From positions 1 to 34,950 of the forward strand of contig JAJDEH010000438.1 in assembly GCA_029259935.1 (NCBI GenBank): a DNA stretch of 34,950 nucleotides. Direction: 5' to 3'. Shown here in pieces: positions 23,165 through 31,833 of the stretch. A program made the position numbers and the translations under genes. Origin of the DNA: Planctomycetota bacterium (GTDB taxonomy: Bacteria > Planctomycetota > Planctomycetia > Pirellulales > Pirellulaceae). Below the pieces are notes generated by a model, which did no database searches, had not been told where the DNA came from, and saw only the letters and a list, made by a program, of their open reading frames with translations. How positions within the stretch are numbered: the first letter of the stretch is position 1; each line of letters opens with the position of its first letter.

Positions 23165-23284
23165 CCGGCGAGCCTCCAGCGCCGGCTGGGGGGTAATGCT
23201 GACTAACGCGGCTTTCACCTATTCCAATCGGCGGCCGCCAACCGCCGCATCGACACCCCTCGACTAACGTCAAGGGCTCGCCGG
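23165..23284. repeat. 120-bp REP-pair element
   Basis: The left arm CCGGCGAGCCTCCAGCG and the right arm CTAACGTCAAGGGCTCGCCG are inverted relative to each other, and each contains its own small palindrome. The middle (AACGCGGCTTTCACCTATTC, GCCGCCAACCGCCGCATCG) is conserved with the other copies. Confidence 0.8.
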
Positions 23285-23303
23285 TCTTGTGAAGGGAATT
23301 TCA

Positions 23304-23340
23304 GTTCTCCCCCTTTTTTAAGGGGGAGTTAGAGGGGGTC
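23304..23340. repeat. CTCCCCC...GGGGGAG palindrome
   Basis: AGTTCTCCCCCTTTTTTAAG followed by GGGGAGTTAGAGGGGGTC is a short palindrome repeated at 33133-33170 in identical form. Confidence 0.75.
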
Positions 23341-23351
23341 GAAAGCACGCG

Positions 23352-23395
23352 CCGGAATATCGAATGTCGAACAAGGAATGTCGAAGGCTGAAGGC
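23352..23395. repeat. TATCGAAT-type interspersed repeat
   Basis: CCGGAATATCGAATGTCGAA followed by CAAGGAATGTCGAAGGCTGA. Similar copies are at 26326-26361, 27975-28011 and 33181-33225, in the same orientation and usually just before or after a REP pair. Confidence 0.75.
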
Positions 23396-23401
23396 ACATT
23401 G

Positions 23402-23522
23402 CCGGCGAGCCCCCAGCGTTAGCTGGGGGGTAATACTGATCAACACGGCACTTGCCCAATTCAAATAGCGGGCCGCCAACCGCCGCAGCGCTACCCCTCG
23501 ACTAACGTCAAGGGCTCGCCGG
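23402..23522. repeat. 120-bp REP-pair element
   Basis: Second copy in this gap: the left arm CCGGCGAGCCCCCAGCGTTA and the right arm CTCGACTAACGTCAAGGGCT are present, with the conserved middle. Confidence 0.8.
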
Positions 23523-23593
23523 GAGCGCTACTGAAGCTGCGCTCGTTAGAACGCGGACGATCTCCAAAACTCGCCGCGAGCGATAATCGCCGC

Positions 23594-23599
23594 TAGAAT
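23594..23599 (+). promoter_or_regulatory. -10 candidate shared by the LRR genes
   Basis: TAGAAT lies in a block (CGCCGCTAGAATCATGGCGG) conserved about 40 bases before LRR genes 1, 3 and 4 (also at 26558-26563 and 28372-28377) and absent before gene 2, which is coupled to gene 1. Conservation of the block supports a common promoter, but a -35 box is not clear. Confidence 0.35.
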
Positions 23600-23637
23600 C
23601 ATGGCGGCAGAGTTTAACGCTCGAAATCGAGATCTTC

Positions 23638-25032
23638 ATGGCAGACCAACTCCCACGAAAACGCCGCTGGTTTTCTTTCACCTTGCGAAAGTTGCTGGTT
23701 GGTGTGCTGCTGGTCGCGGCCGTGCTTGCAGTCCTTGGGAATCGGTGGCATCGATATCAACGGCAAAAGGCCGCCCTTGAGACCTTTGAGACGCTTGGAA
23801 CGGAGATGGACTATTACAGCGATTCGCGTCCGCCGGCTTGGCGATGCTTACTTACCGGTGAACAGCTCGCCGATGACGTTCGTGGAATCGGGAAGACTAC
23901 CTGGGTCAACCGGTTGAACGAAGAGCAATTGGAATGTCTAAGGATGTTTCGTCGTCTTGAATCGCTGGGGCTGGCAACTTCCGACACATCGGACTTCAAG
24001 CCGATCGCCGGTTTGACGCAATTGAAGCGAATCCGCATCGTGGGGAACGAGACGGTCGACCTCTCCGTGCTTTCGTCGATGACTCAATTGGAAGAGCTCG
24101 ATATCATGGCGCCGGTCACGGATATTTCTCCGCTGTCCAATGCGAAACGCATGAAGAACCTTGATCTTTGGCGTTTCACGGCTACTGACCTCTCCGTGCT
24201 TTCAAACATGACGCAATTGGAAAGCTTGACAATCTCGGGCCCGGTCACGGATATCTCGCCACTGGCCGGTTTGAGCAAGTTGGATTACCTCGACCTGGTG
24301 AAGACCGAAGTGACTGACATTTCCGCGCTCACGAACATGAAACAACTGAGCTTTTTGATTATCCGCGAGACCCCCGTTACGGACACTACCCCGCTTGCCG
24401 GTTTGCCTCGGCTGACAAGCCTGACTCTTTGGGAAACCCAAGTCGCCGACTTTTCTCCCTTGTCGCAGGTAACTCAGTTAGAACAGTTGAGCATTTCGGG
24501 GCCGCTCAAAGAAATTTCATCGCTCGCCGGCGTGAACCAGTTGAAGTCACTCGACCTGCGAATGACGCAGATTTTGGACATCTCCGCACTATCGAACATG
24601 ACTGGATTGGAGAGACTGAACATTAACGAGGCGCCGCTTGCGGATATCACGCCGCTCGCGGGACTGACAGGGCTGAAGAACGTTCAGCTTTGGGGGATCA
24701 AGACCACCGACGTCTCGGCGCTATCCAAGATGACTCAATTAGAAGAGTTGCGAATCAGGGCCCCCGTTACCGGCGTCACACCGTTGGCTCGATTGACCAA
24801 GCTGAACTATCTTAAACTTGAAGAAACCGAAGTGACCGATATCGCGCCGCTCGCGAAATTGAAGCAGTTGAGCACGCTCATACTGTCGAAAACAGCAGTG
24901 ACCGATTTGACTCCGCTGGCGACGCAGCAAAACCTGTACGTTTATGTCGACGAGATTGATGGGCTGACGATTCCAAAAGGACTAAGAGTCAATGACCGGC
25001 TCTTTAGCAAGACTGAATCGGATCTTCCTTGA
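23638..25032 (+). CDS. membrane-anchored leucine-rich-repeat protein, paralog 1
   Basis: The 464-residue protein starts with MADQLPRKRRWFSFTLRK and a membrane segment (residues about 17-36, LLVGVLLVAAVLAVLGNRW), so it is anchored with the repeats probably outside. After a short linker ending in RCLLTGEQLADDV, about 15 repeats of 21-22 residues follow. The consensus is LTQLxxLxLxxTxVTDISPLAG, the SDS22/internalin-like type. A conserved cap (YVYVDEIDGLTIPKGL) closes the array. Some repeats have 21 residues (e.g. MTQLEELDIMAPVTDISPL). This copy is the most divergent of the four. The family binds proteins; no ligand is known. Its stop overlaps the ATG of paralog 2. Confidence 0.88.
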   Translation: MADQLPRKRRWFSFTLRKLLVGVLLVAAVLAVLGNRWHRYQRQKAALETFETLGTEMDYYSDSRPPAWRCLLTGEQLADDVRGIGKTTWVNRLNEEQLECLRMFRRLESLGLATSDTSDFKPIAGLTQLKRIRIVGNETVDLSVLSSMTQLEELDIMAPVTDISPLSNAKRMKNLDLWRFTATDLSVLSNMTQLESLTISGPVTDISPLAGLSKLDYLDLVKTEVTDISALTNMKQLSFLIIRETPVTDTTPLAGLPRLTSLTLWETQVADFSPLSQVTQLEQLSISGPLKEISSLAGVNQLKSLDLRMTQILDISALSNMTGLERLNINEAPLADITPLAGLTGLKNVQLWGIKTTDVSALSKMTQLEELRIRAPVTGVTPLARLTKLNYLKLEETEVTDIAPLAKLKQLSTLILSKTAVTDLTPLATQQNLYVYVDEIDGLTIPKGLRVNDRLFSKTESDLP

Positions 25033-26267
25033 TGCCAAACAAACGCCCAAAAAAACCTCGTTGGTTCTCGTTCCGATTGCGGACCTTCCTGGTCGCTGTT
25101 TGCTTGAGTGCGATTGTCTTTGGCGTTTTGCCTCATCGCTGGAATCGGTACCAACAACAAAAGGCGGCGATTGAATCGCTCGATAGCATCGCCCATATCG
25201 AATTCCATCGCGAATCGCGCTTGCCTCGGTGGAGGTGTCTATTCACGGGCGAACAGTTAGCCAATGACGTCCGATTCGTGGACTACAATCTTAATTCCTA
25301 CCACGAAGTCGACTTCGACTCGTTGCGGAAGTTCCGCAAACTGCGGCAACTGTCGCTGTGCAACCACTCCGCGTTGGATCTTGCTCCGCTGGCGAAACTG
25401 AAGCAGTTGACGGAACTGGATATCCGAGGCATGGAGGTGACCGATGTAACGCCATTAGGAAAACTGACGCAGTTAAGCTTGCTCGGCCTTGGCGATACCA
25501 AAGTGACCGATCTCGCCCCGCTGGCGGAATTGACGCAGTTAAAGGAACTCGACCTGCGGGCCACGGGCGTAACCGATGTAACGCCGCTACGGAAACTGAG
25601 CCAGTTGCAGAAGCTGGAACTAGACGGAACCGCGGTATCCGACATAACGCCACTTGCGGGATTGACCCAATTGAGCGTCCTCGAACTCAATGGAACGCAA
25701 GTGACCGACCTCGCACCGTTGGCGGACTTGACCCAATTGTGGAAACTCCAGCTCAATGGGACCGCGGTGGCCGACCTTGCGCCGCTAGCGCGATTGGTCC
25801 GGTTAAGGAAACTCGCGTTGGGGAATACCGACGTGGCGGATCTATCTCCACTGGCGGAACGGACGCAACTGCAAACGCTCTATCTGTGGCATACGAAAAT
25901 AACCGATCTAACGCCGCTGACGAAACTGACTCAGTTAAGCGCGCTCGACGTTGGCGATACCCAAGTGACCGACGTCTCCGCGCTGTCCAAGATGACTCGA
26001 TTAGAAATATTGTTCCTCAACGACACATCGATATCAGACATCACCGCGCTGGCAGGCCTGACTCAATTGACGCAACTAAGTCTCGCGGGGACCGACGTGA
26101 CGGACCTCACCCCGCTAGCCGGACTGACGCAGTTAACGGATCTCAACCTTGCGGCAACCAAGGTGACCGATCTCACTCCGCTGGCGAAACTGGCGAATGT
26201 CAAGATCTATGTCGACGATCTTGACGAAGTGACCGTCCCCGAGGAATTGGAAGGCCGAGTCCACTGA
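25032..26267 (+). CDS. membrane-anchored leucine-rich-repeat protein, paralog 2
   Basis: The start is ATG 25032, overlapping the stop of paralog 1 (TGATG), giving 411 residues; a TTG one codon earlier is possible. A basic N-terminus (MPNKRPKKPRWFSFRLR) and a membrane helix (TFLVAVCLSAIVFGVLPHRW) precede about 13 regular 22-residue LRRs of the consensus LTQLxxLxLxGTxVTDLAPLA and the conserved cap (IYVDDLDEVTVPEEL). Translational coupling suggests the two proteins are made together, perhaps for one complex. Repeats are more uniform than in paralog 1, a sign of recent internal duplication. Confidence 0.88.
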   Translation: MPNKRPKKPRWFSFRLRTFLVAVCLSAIVFGVLPHRWNRYQQQKAAIESLDSIAHIEFHRESRLPRWRCLFTGEQLANDVRFVDYNLNSYHEVDFDSLRKFRKLRQLSLCNHSALDLAPLAKLKQLTELDIRGMEVTDVTPLGKLTQLSLLGLGDTKVTDLAPLAELTQLKELDLRATGVTDVTPLRKLSQLQKLELDGTAVSDITPLAGLTQLSVLELNGTQVTDLAPLADLTQLWKLQLNGTAVADLAPLARLVRLRKLALGNTDVADLSPLAERTQLQTLYLWHTKITDLTPLTKLTQLSALDVGDTQVTDVSALSKMTRLEILFLNDTSISDITALAGLTQLTQLSLAGTDVTDLTPLAGLTQLTDLNLAATKVTDLTPLAKLANVKIYVDDLDEVTVPEELEGRVH

Positions 26268-26600
26268 ACCACGGCAAGGTCGGCGAGCCGGGAGGTAGTT
26301 TTGAACAACGCAGAACGTCGACGACCGAATATCGAATATCGAACACGGAATGTCGAAGGCAGATTGCCGACGAGCCCCCAGCGCCGACTGGGGGTAATGC
26401 CGACCAACACGGCACTTGCCCTATTCAAATAGCGGGCCGCCAACCGCCGCATCGATACCCCTCGACTAACGTCAAGGGCTCGCCGGGAGCGCTACTGAAG
26501 CTGCGCTCGTTAGAGCGCGGACGATCTCCAAAACTCGCCGCGAGCGCTAATCGCCACTAGAATCATGGCGGCAGAGTCTACGCTCGAAATCGAAATCTTC
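26268..26600. other. repeat-filled intergenic region
   Basis: It contains a REP left-arm fragment (about 26279-26315), a TATCGAAT repeat (26326-26361), a complete REP pair (26367-26486) and the conserved pre-LRR block (about 26487-26600). No gene is supported. Confidence 0.6.
26367..26486. repeat. 120-bp REP-pair element
   Basis: The left arm CCGACGAGCCCCCAGCG, conserved middle and right arm CTCGACTAACGTCAAGGGCT are present. Confidence 0.78.
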
Positions 26601-27800
26601 ATGACACACCAACTCCCACGAAAACGCCGCTGGTTTTCCTTCAGTCTGCGGACCTTCCTTGTCGGTGTGTTCTTGATCGCGGTTCCGCTGGGCGTCCTTG
26701 GCCATCGCTGGAATCGTTATCAACACCAGAAGGCGGCGATTGAATCGCTTTATAGTCGCTCGTATGGCGTCGAGTTCCATGACGAAACGCCTGCGCCGCG
26801 GTGGAAGTGTCTGCTCACCGGCGAACAGTTGGCCAATGATGTGCGCCACATCAATTCCCCTAGTCGCGAGGATCTGGATCTAGGGCCGAATCTGGATCTA
26901 GGGCCGGATGGCCTGAACCCTTTGCAAATGTTTGGCAGGCTGGAAAGTCTTTCACTCACACATTACTCCAAATCAGATATCGCGCCGTTGGCCGGCCTAA
27001 CGAAGTTATTGGAGCTCGAACTCAGGCATTCCAAGGTGTCCGACATCACGCCGCTCGCGAACCTGAAGCAGTTGCGATCGCTCGACCTGACGGGGGCCCA
27101 GGTGACCGACATCTCACCGCTGGCCGGCCTAACGAGTTTATCGGAAATCAATCTCACTGGAACCGACGTAACCGACGTCGCGCCGCTCGGGGGTTTGACG
27201 CAGTTGCAGTACCTCGACCTGTGTTGTAACAGGGTGTCCGACATCACGCCGCTAGCGCACCTGAAGCAGTTGCGAAGACTTAGCCTGATGGGTACTAACG
27301 TGACGGACCTAACGCCACTAGCGCACCTGACGGAGGTGCGGTTACTTGATCTCGCCGAGAACAACATCACCGATCTTACGCCACTCGCGGGCCTTACGCA
27401 GTTACAGGAACTTTTCCTCAGTGGAACGAAGGTGGCGGAGCTTACGCCGCTAGCGGGCCTGATGCAGTTAAGGACGCTCGACCTGGCAGATACCGAGGTG
27501 GCCAACATCACGCCACTCGCGGGCCTGACGCAGTTGCAGAAACTCTACTTCACGGGCACAAGCGTGGCCGACATCACTGCGCTAAGCAAATTGACGAAGT
27601 TGCAGATCCTCCACCTCGGCAGAACCGGAGTGACCGACCTCACGCCACTGAGCCAATTGACGCAGTTGCAGGACCTTCACATTTATCGAACCAAGGTGAC
27701 CGATCTTACGCCACTCGCGAAACTTCCTAACGTTGAAATTCTTGTCGGTGATTCTGGCCCATTAACTGTTCCCGAGGAATTGAACGGCCGAGTCAAATGA
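26601..27800 (+). CDS. membrane-anchored leucine-rich-repeat protein, paralog 3
   Basis: The start is ATG 26601 (MTHQLPRKRRWFSFSLR). It is preferred over ATG 26565 because the equivalent upstream frame in paralog 1 is shifted while MxxQLPRKRRW is conserved in paralogs 1, 3 and 4. The protein has 399 residues: a membrane helix (TFLVGVFLIAVPLGVLGHRW), a linker with CLLTGEQLANDV, a duplicated LGPNLDLGPD segment, about 12 LRRs of 22 residues and the cap (LTVPEELNGRVK). No ribosome binding site is obvious, which is common in planctomycetes. Confidence 0.87.
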   Translation: MTHQLPRKRRWFSFSLRTFLVGVFLIAVPLGVLGHRWNRYQHQKAAIESLYSRSYGVEFHDETPAPRWKCLLTGEQLANDVRHINSPSREDLDLGPNLDLGPDGLNPLQMFGRLESLSLTHYSKSDIAPLAGLTKLLELELRHSKVSDITPLANLKQLRSLDLTGAQVTDISPLAGLTSLSEINLTGTDVTDVAPLGGLTQLQYLDLCCNRVSDITPLAHLKQLRRLSLMGTNVTDLTPLAHLTEVRLLDLAENNITDLTPLAGLTQLQELFLSGTKVAELTPLAGLMQLRTLDLADTEVANITPLAGLTQLQKLYFTGTSVADITALSKLTKLQILHLGRTGVTDLTPLSQLTQLQDLHIYRTKVTDLTPLAKLPNVEILVGDSGPLTVPEELNGRVK

Positions 27801-27812
27801 AGCACGGAAGTG

Positions 27813-27932
27813 CCGCCGAGCCTCCCGCGTTTGCCGGGAGGTAGTTTTGAACAACGCGGCGTTTTTCTATTCACATGGGTGCCCGCTAACCGCGGCGGCG
27901 TTACCTCTCGACTAACGTCAAGGGCTCGCCGG
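27813..27932. repeat. 120-bp REP-pair element, diverged left arm
   Basis: The left arm CCGCCGAGCCTCCCGCG differs from the other copies; the right arm CTCGACTAACGTCAAGGGCT is unchanged. Confidence 0.72.
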
Positions 27933-28103
27933 AACGCCAACTGTAGCTGCGCTGGCCAGAAGCGGACGAGTGAACATCGAATATCGAACACGGAATGTCG
28001 AAGGCTGAAGGAAGAGAAGTAGGGTCCGTTTCCACGGGCGACAAACCTCAATCGGCGCACCAGTTTGCGCGCTTCCAAGGCATCACCACGGCTCGAACCG
28101 TTC

Positions 28104-28320
28104 TTGGCCAACGGCCATATTCACCGTAGCCTGGGGCAACGCCCGGCAACGCCCCAGGAATGCATGGCAACAAGGCCCCGTTGGCTGAAAGCCATATTCA
28201 TTCGCGTGCACGTCGTGAGTTTGGCCTTCAGCCAAAGAGGTTTGGGGGCAATCCGTCCCTGGGGCGTTGCCGGCGGGGCCGGCGTTGCCCCAGGCTACGG
28301 TGAGCATGGCCGTTGGCCAA
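28104..28320. mobile_element. 217-bp imperfect palindromic element (MITE-like)
   Basis: TTGGCCAACGGCCATATTCA and CCGTAGCCTGGGGCAACGCC at the left are mirrored by GGCGTTGCCCCAGGCTACGG and TGAGCATGGCCGTTGGCCAA at the right. An inner inverted pair (TTGGCTGAA and TTCAGCCAA) surrounds the centre. There is no coding capacity. Confidence 0.7.
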
Positions 28321-28414
28321 AAGAGAGTAAAAGCATGGTCTCCAAAACTCGCCGTGAGCGCTAATCGCCGCTAGAATCATGGCGGCAGAGTTTACGCTCG
28401 AAATCGAAATCTTC

Positions 28415-29725
28415 ATGGCCGACCAACTCCCACGAAAACGCCGCTGGTTAACCTTCAGTCTGCGGACCTTCCTTGTCGGTGTGTTCTTGATCGCGGTTCC
28501 GCTAGCCGTCCTTGGTCATCGCTGGAATCGTTATCAATACCAGAAGGCGGCGATTGAATCGCTTTATAGCCAGTCCTGCCAGATCAAATTCCATGGGGCA
28601 ACGCCTCCGTCACGGTGGAAGTGCTTGCTTACCGGCGAACAGTTGGCCGATGGTGTTCGGCGGGTCAAATCCAATACCTATTCCAGCATGACCGGTCACA
28701 GTTCTCTTGTCTTTACGGGCGAGATCGATCTGAATTCTCTGCGGATGTTCGGCAGGCTGGAACACGTGTCCCTGTTCAACTACGCCAAATTCGATCTCAC
28801 TCCGCTGGCTGGCCTGACGCACTTGCACGAACTCGACTTGTCAACCTTACGGGCGGACGGCACTCCCGGGCTAAACAAATTGACGCGGCTAGAAAGGCTC
28901 CGGCTTAGGGTAGGCAGAGAAGCGGACATCGCACCGCTCGCGGAATTGACGCAATTGAAAGCGTTATCCCTCGCGGGTGCCGGAATCTCGGACATCAGCC
29001 CGCTGTCTGGCCTGACACAGTTGCGGGACCTAGAATTCACGGCCTCAAGAGTGATCGACATCACCCCGCTGGCCGGCCTGACACAATTGCAAGACCTGAA
29101 CCTCATGACGACAAGTGTGGCCGACCTCACACCGCTCGCGGGCCTGACGCAGTTGAAGGAACTCGACCTCACGGGCACAAATGTCACCGACATCACACCG
29201 CTGGCTGGCTTGACGCAGTTGCAGAAGCTCGATCTCTCAAGGACCCGGGTAACCGACATCGCCCCGCTGGCTGGCCTGACGCAGTTGCGGGATCTGCACC
29301 TCCCGAGCCTCCCGGGCACAAGTGTGACCGACATCACTGCGCTAAGCCAATTGACGCAGTTGCGGATCCTCCTCCTCGGCGGAAGCGGTGTGACCGATCT
29401 CACGCCGCTGAGCAAATTGACGCAGTTGCAGAAACTTTATATCTATCGCACCAAGGCGACTGATCTAACGCCACTCGCGGGATTGACGCAATTAAAGGAC
29501 TTCCGTATTTCGAGTACCGGCCTCGCCGATCTAACGCCGCTCAAAGGACTGACTCAGTTGCAAGAACTCCATCTTTGGGAAAGCAAGGTGACGGACCTCA
29601 CCCCGCTGGCGAAACTTCCCCACGTTGAAATCTATGTCGAAGATCTCGACGAAGTGACTGTCCCCAAAGAATTGAAGGGCCGAGTCTACCGATGCATGAC
29701 CGCGCCGGCGAGCCTCCAGCCTTAG
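28415..29725 (+). CDS. membrane-anchored leucine-rich-repeat protein, paralog 4
   Basis: The start is ATG 28415 (MADQLPRKRRWLTFSLR), chosen by conservation with paralogs 1 and 3; 436 residues. The membrane helix is TFLVGVFLIAVPLAVLGHRW. The linker CLLTGEQLADGV is followed by about 13 LRRs of 22 residues, one with a 3-residue insertion (LHLPSLPGTSVTDITAL), and the cap (IYVEDLDEVTVPKEL). The C-terminus (RVYRCMTAPASLQP) extends beyond the other paralogs because the gene reads into the adjacent REP element at 29705, which supplies its last codons and stop. Confidence 0.86.
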   Translation: MADQLPRKRRWLTFSLRTFLVGVFLIAVPLAVLGHRWNRYQYQKAAIESLYSQSCQIKFHGATPPSRWKCLLTGEQLADGVRRVKSNTYSSMTGHSSLVFTGEIDLNSLRMFGRLEHVSLFNYAKFDLTPLAGLTHLHELDLSTLRADGTPGLNKLTRLERLRLRVGREADIAPLAELTQLKALSLAGAGISDISPLSGLTQLRDLEFTASRVIDITPLAGLTQLQDLNLMTTSVADLTPLAGLTQLKELDLTGTNVTDITPLAGLTQLQKLDLSRTRVTDIAPLAGLTQLRDLHLPSLPGTSVTDITALSQLTQLRILLLGGSGVTDLTPLSKLTQLQKLYIYRTKATDLTPLAGLTQLKDFRISSTGLADLTPLKGLTQLQELHLWESKVTDLTPLAKLPHVEIYVEDLDEVTVPKELKGRVYRCMTAPASLQP

Positions 29726-29968
29726 CCGAGAGGTAGTTTTGAGCAACGCGGCGCTTTCGTATTCAAATTGGCGGCAGCTAACCGCATGTTGAAAAACGAG
29801 TAGAGTAGGCCGGACCGAGGAGCGAAGCGACGACGTTCCGGCATCCACGATTTCAGCGAATCCCGGCGGTTGCCGGAGCGGCGCTTCGCTTGATCCGGCC
29901 TACACTAACGCGGCGTTCTCCTATTCAAATAGGTGTCCGCCACTCGCCGCGGCGTTACCCCTCGCCTC
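29705..29968. repeat. REP-type DNA interrupted by a second repeat
   Basis: The left REP part (29705-29786) begins CCGGCGAGCCTCCAGCC. A second repeat then starts (TGTTGAAAAA at 29787), running through GTAGGCCGGA (29805-29814) and its inverse TCCGGCCTAC (29894-29903). REP-like DNA resumes after it (29904-29968, CCTATTCAAATAGGTGTCCG). The second element lacks its right TTTTTCAACA end here. Confidence 0.65.
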
Positions 29969-30169
29969 GTTGCAGGAGGTGGGGTCGCGGACGCGGATGT
30001 CTCGGCGGAATTGGATCGGCCCTTCATGCGCACATTTCCGGCAAAAAACGACACTGGCTAGCGTCGCGGAACTTTTGGCGGATTGGATCGTCTCATCGCT
30101 ATCAAGAATGCATCCGCCCATAGCCTGGATTATTGATTCCGTGGAAGCACCATCTCAGAAGGCTCAACC
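29726..30169. other. intergenic region dominated by nested repeats
   Basis: After the nested repeats (to 29968) about 200 bases remain before the secreted-protein gene, with no clear promoter, terminator or gene; a 77-codon plus frame (29890-30123) lies largely in repeat DNA. Confidence 0.45.
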
Positions 30170-31495
30170 ATGAACGGCCCAAGACAACTTGTCTCGACAA
30201 TCTTCTCACTCGCCATGCTGATCGCGACCGCGGCCAGCAACGTCCGCGCCAATCAGCCTGTAGCTCCCTCGGACTACGAAAGAGTCTCCGCCAACGGAAA
30301 GTACAAAGTCAAGATCACCGTGCTTGACGAGACGAAGGGAAGCCACGCTCAAGTCGCGGTATTTGAAAAACGGGAAAATCAGTGGCGTCCGACGTGGTCT
30401 GCCGAGCGAGTGAGCCCCGTGATGCCGGCCAACACTTTCGTCGGCAACCATGGTACTTGTGTTGTTACGGTCGGCAACGTGAATGGCGTTTCTAACAACG
30501 ATGACATCGTGGTATATCGAGACGGAAAGCTTCTTCAGCGATATTCGCTTGAGGACCTGCTGAGCAAACGGCCTGAGACAAAGCTTCCCGTGTTCGCTTC
30601 CTGCATGGGCGGGTGGAATGGATCATTTACGTTCGTCGACCAGAGGCAGCGTCTCTGTTTATGGGTGGACCACGCGAGAGAATGGGTGCTGGTCGATCTT
30701 CTGAAAGGAACGCCAACATCCGTCGATCAAATGACCGCGTTGATTTGCGAAGAGCAAGCTCGGATCGATGCCTATGCGAATCTAAAGAACAAGAGCGGAG
30801 ATAGTTACGAACCGTTCCGCAGGCTGGCACGTTTTCTAAATCAAAAGGATAAGCCGATCTTCGACGAGTTGCTTTCGCGGCCGAACGACTTGGGATGCGG
30901 ATATCAAACGAATAGTTCAGATGACTCCATTTTGTATTACGCGTCCAATCCATTTCGTGACTTGGCCGAACAAGCGCTCGCCGCGATCGACGTTGGAAAA
31001 AAGGACGCGATCGGGAATTCAAATTATTGGAGCATGAGCGATCGACAGAATAATTACCGCCACCTTGGGTCGTTGAACATTTCAGCGAAGTTTGGGAAAG
31101 CGCCAAAAAGCAGCGACGGCATTATCGTTCTCTGGCTGGAACCGGTTGACCGCGAAGACGCGGATAAAACAAAGTTGAACGGACCCGAGCATTCGTTGGG
31201 AATCGATCTCTTCTACAAATTTCCTGACAGACTAAAAAAGGAAAGCCGGCCGCTCGATCTGCCCGTGAAGATGTCTCTGTTTGGAGTCACGCCAGGAAAG
31301 TATCGCGTTCGCGGTTATTGGAACCGAGAACGAAAGTACGTCCACGAGATCGGCAAAGACTTCTGGAAACGAACTGGCGAGTTCACCCTCGCGGATAGTC
31401 CAGAGATTGAAATCCGCAAAGGCAAGGCCGCGGAGGCTGTCGTATCCTTTACGAAGTCAGCTCCACCGAAGCCAGCCGCGAATGACGCCGAGTAG
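30170..31495 (+). CDS. exported protein of unknown function
   Basis: A 441-residue protein with a signal peptide (FSLAMLIATAASNVRA, cleavage near residue 27). The first half looks beta-rich (YKVKITVLDETKG, GTCVVTVGNVNG, DDIVVYRDGKLLQRYSLEDL, FTFVDQRQRLCLWVDHAREW), as in a beta-propeller-like domain. A helical middle (EPFRRLARFLNQKDKPIFDE) is followed by a C-terminal beta domain (VKMSLFGVTPGKYRVRGYW). A Lys/Ala/Pro tail ends the protein. I do not recognise a named family. It lies alone between the LRR array and the second DUF1559 gene; codon usage looks less GC-rich than its neighbours. Confidence 0.65.
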   Translation: MNGPRQLVSTIFSLAMLIATAASNVRANQPVAPSDYERVSANGKYKVKITVLDETKGSHAQVAVFEKRENQWRPTWSAERVSPVMPANTFVGNHGTCVVTVGNVNGVSNNDDIVVYRDGKLLQRYSLEDLLSKRPETKLPVFASCMGGWNGSFTFVDQRQRLCLWVDHAREWVLVDLLKGTPTSVDQMTALICEEQARIDAYANLKNKSGDSYEPFRRLARFLNQKDKPIFDELLSRPNDLGCGYQTNSSDDSILYYASNPFRDLAEQALAAIDVGKKDAIGNSNYWSMSDRQNNYRHLGSLNISAKFGKAPKSSDGIIVLWLEPVDREDADKTKLNGPEHSLGIDLFYKFPDRLKKESRPLDLPVKMSLFGVTPGKYRVRGYWNRERKYVHEIGKDFWKRTGEFTLADSPEIEIRKGKAAEAVVSFTKSAPPKPAANDAE

Positions 31496-31833
31496 CCACA
31501 CGAATCGAGTGTCAACCATCCATCGTAGGATTCCAGCCGGCTCGCTGACGCATCACTTCTCCTCGCTCGTACCCGGTTGAACGCGCCCTTCGCTGGCTCG
31601 ATTTCGGCGCGACATGACAGGTTTGCAAACCTCGTCATCTTGTCGGCGCGTTCCGACGGCAACGTCCAAGTCTCACGCGGTTTGTAGTAATGCAGCTACG
31701 TTTTGTGGCCGTGAAACTACAACATTCTAAATGTTAAGAAAAGACATTCCGTCTTCTGTGTCCAATCACGGCGGCCACGCGTTACCTTATCTACATCGTG
31801 TTGTTATCCTTTTTTCCTTTAGAGGTGAGTCGA
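31496..31833. other. intergenic region upstream of DUF1559 copy 2
   Basis: It holds one CAGCTA-type repeat (31681-31700), an inverse partner ACTACAAC near 31713 and AT-rich DNA, but no clear promoter pair and no gene. Confidence 0.4.

Larger units (their letters stand above)
23056..23637. other. repeat-filled intergenic region
   Basis: Apart from the terminator, this 580-base gap holds two REP pairs (23165-23284 and 23402-23522), a CTCCCCC palindrome (23304-23340), a TATCGAAT repeat (23352-23395) and a conserved pre-LRR block (about 23527-23637). No gene is supported. Confidence 0.6.
27801..28414. other. repeat-filled intergenic region
   Basis: It contains a REP pair (27813-27932), a TATCGAAT repeat (27975-28011), a 217-bp imperfect palindrome (28104-28320) and the conserved pre-LRR block (about 28340-28414). 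Open frames here are artefacts of the repeats. Confidence 0.6.

Noticed and set aside
28065..28364. 99-codon plus-strand frame between LRR genes 3 and 4
   Set aside because: It is created by the 217-bp palindrome and has no start signal.
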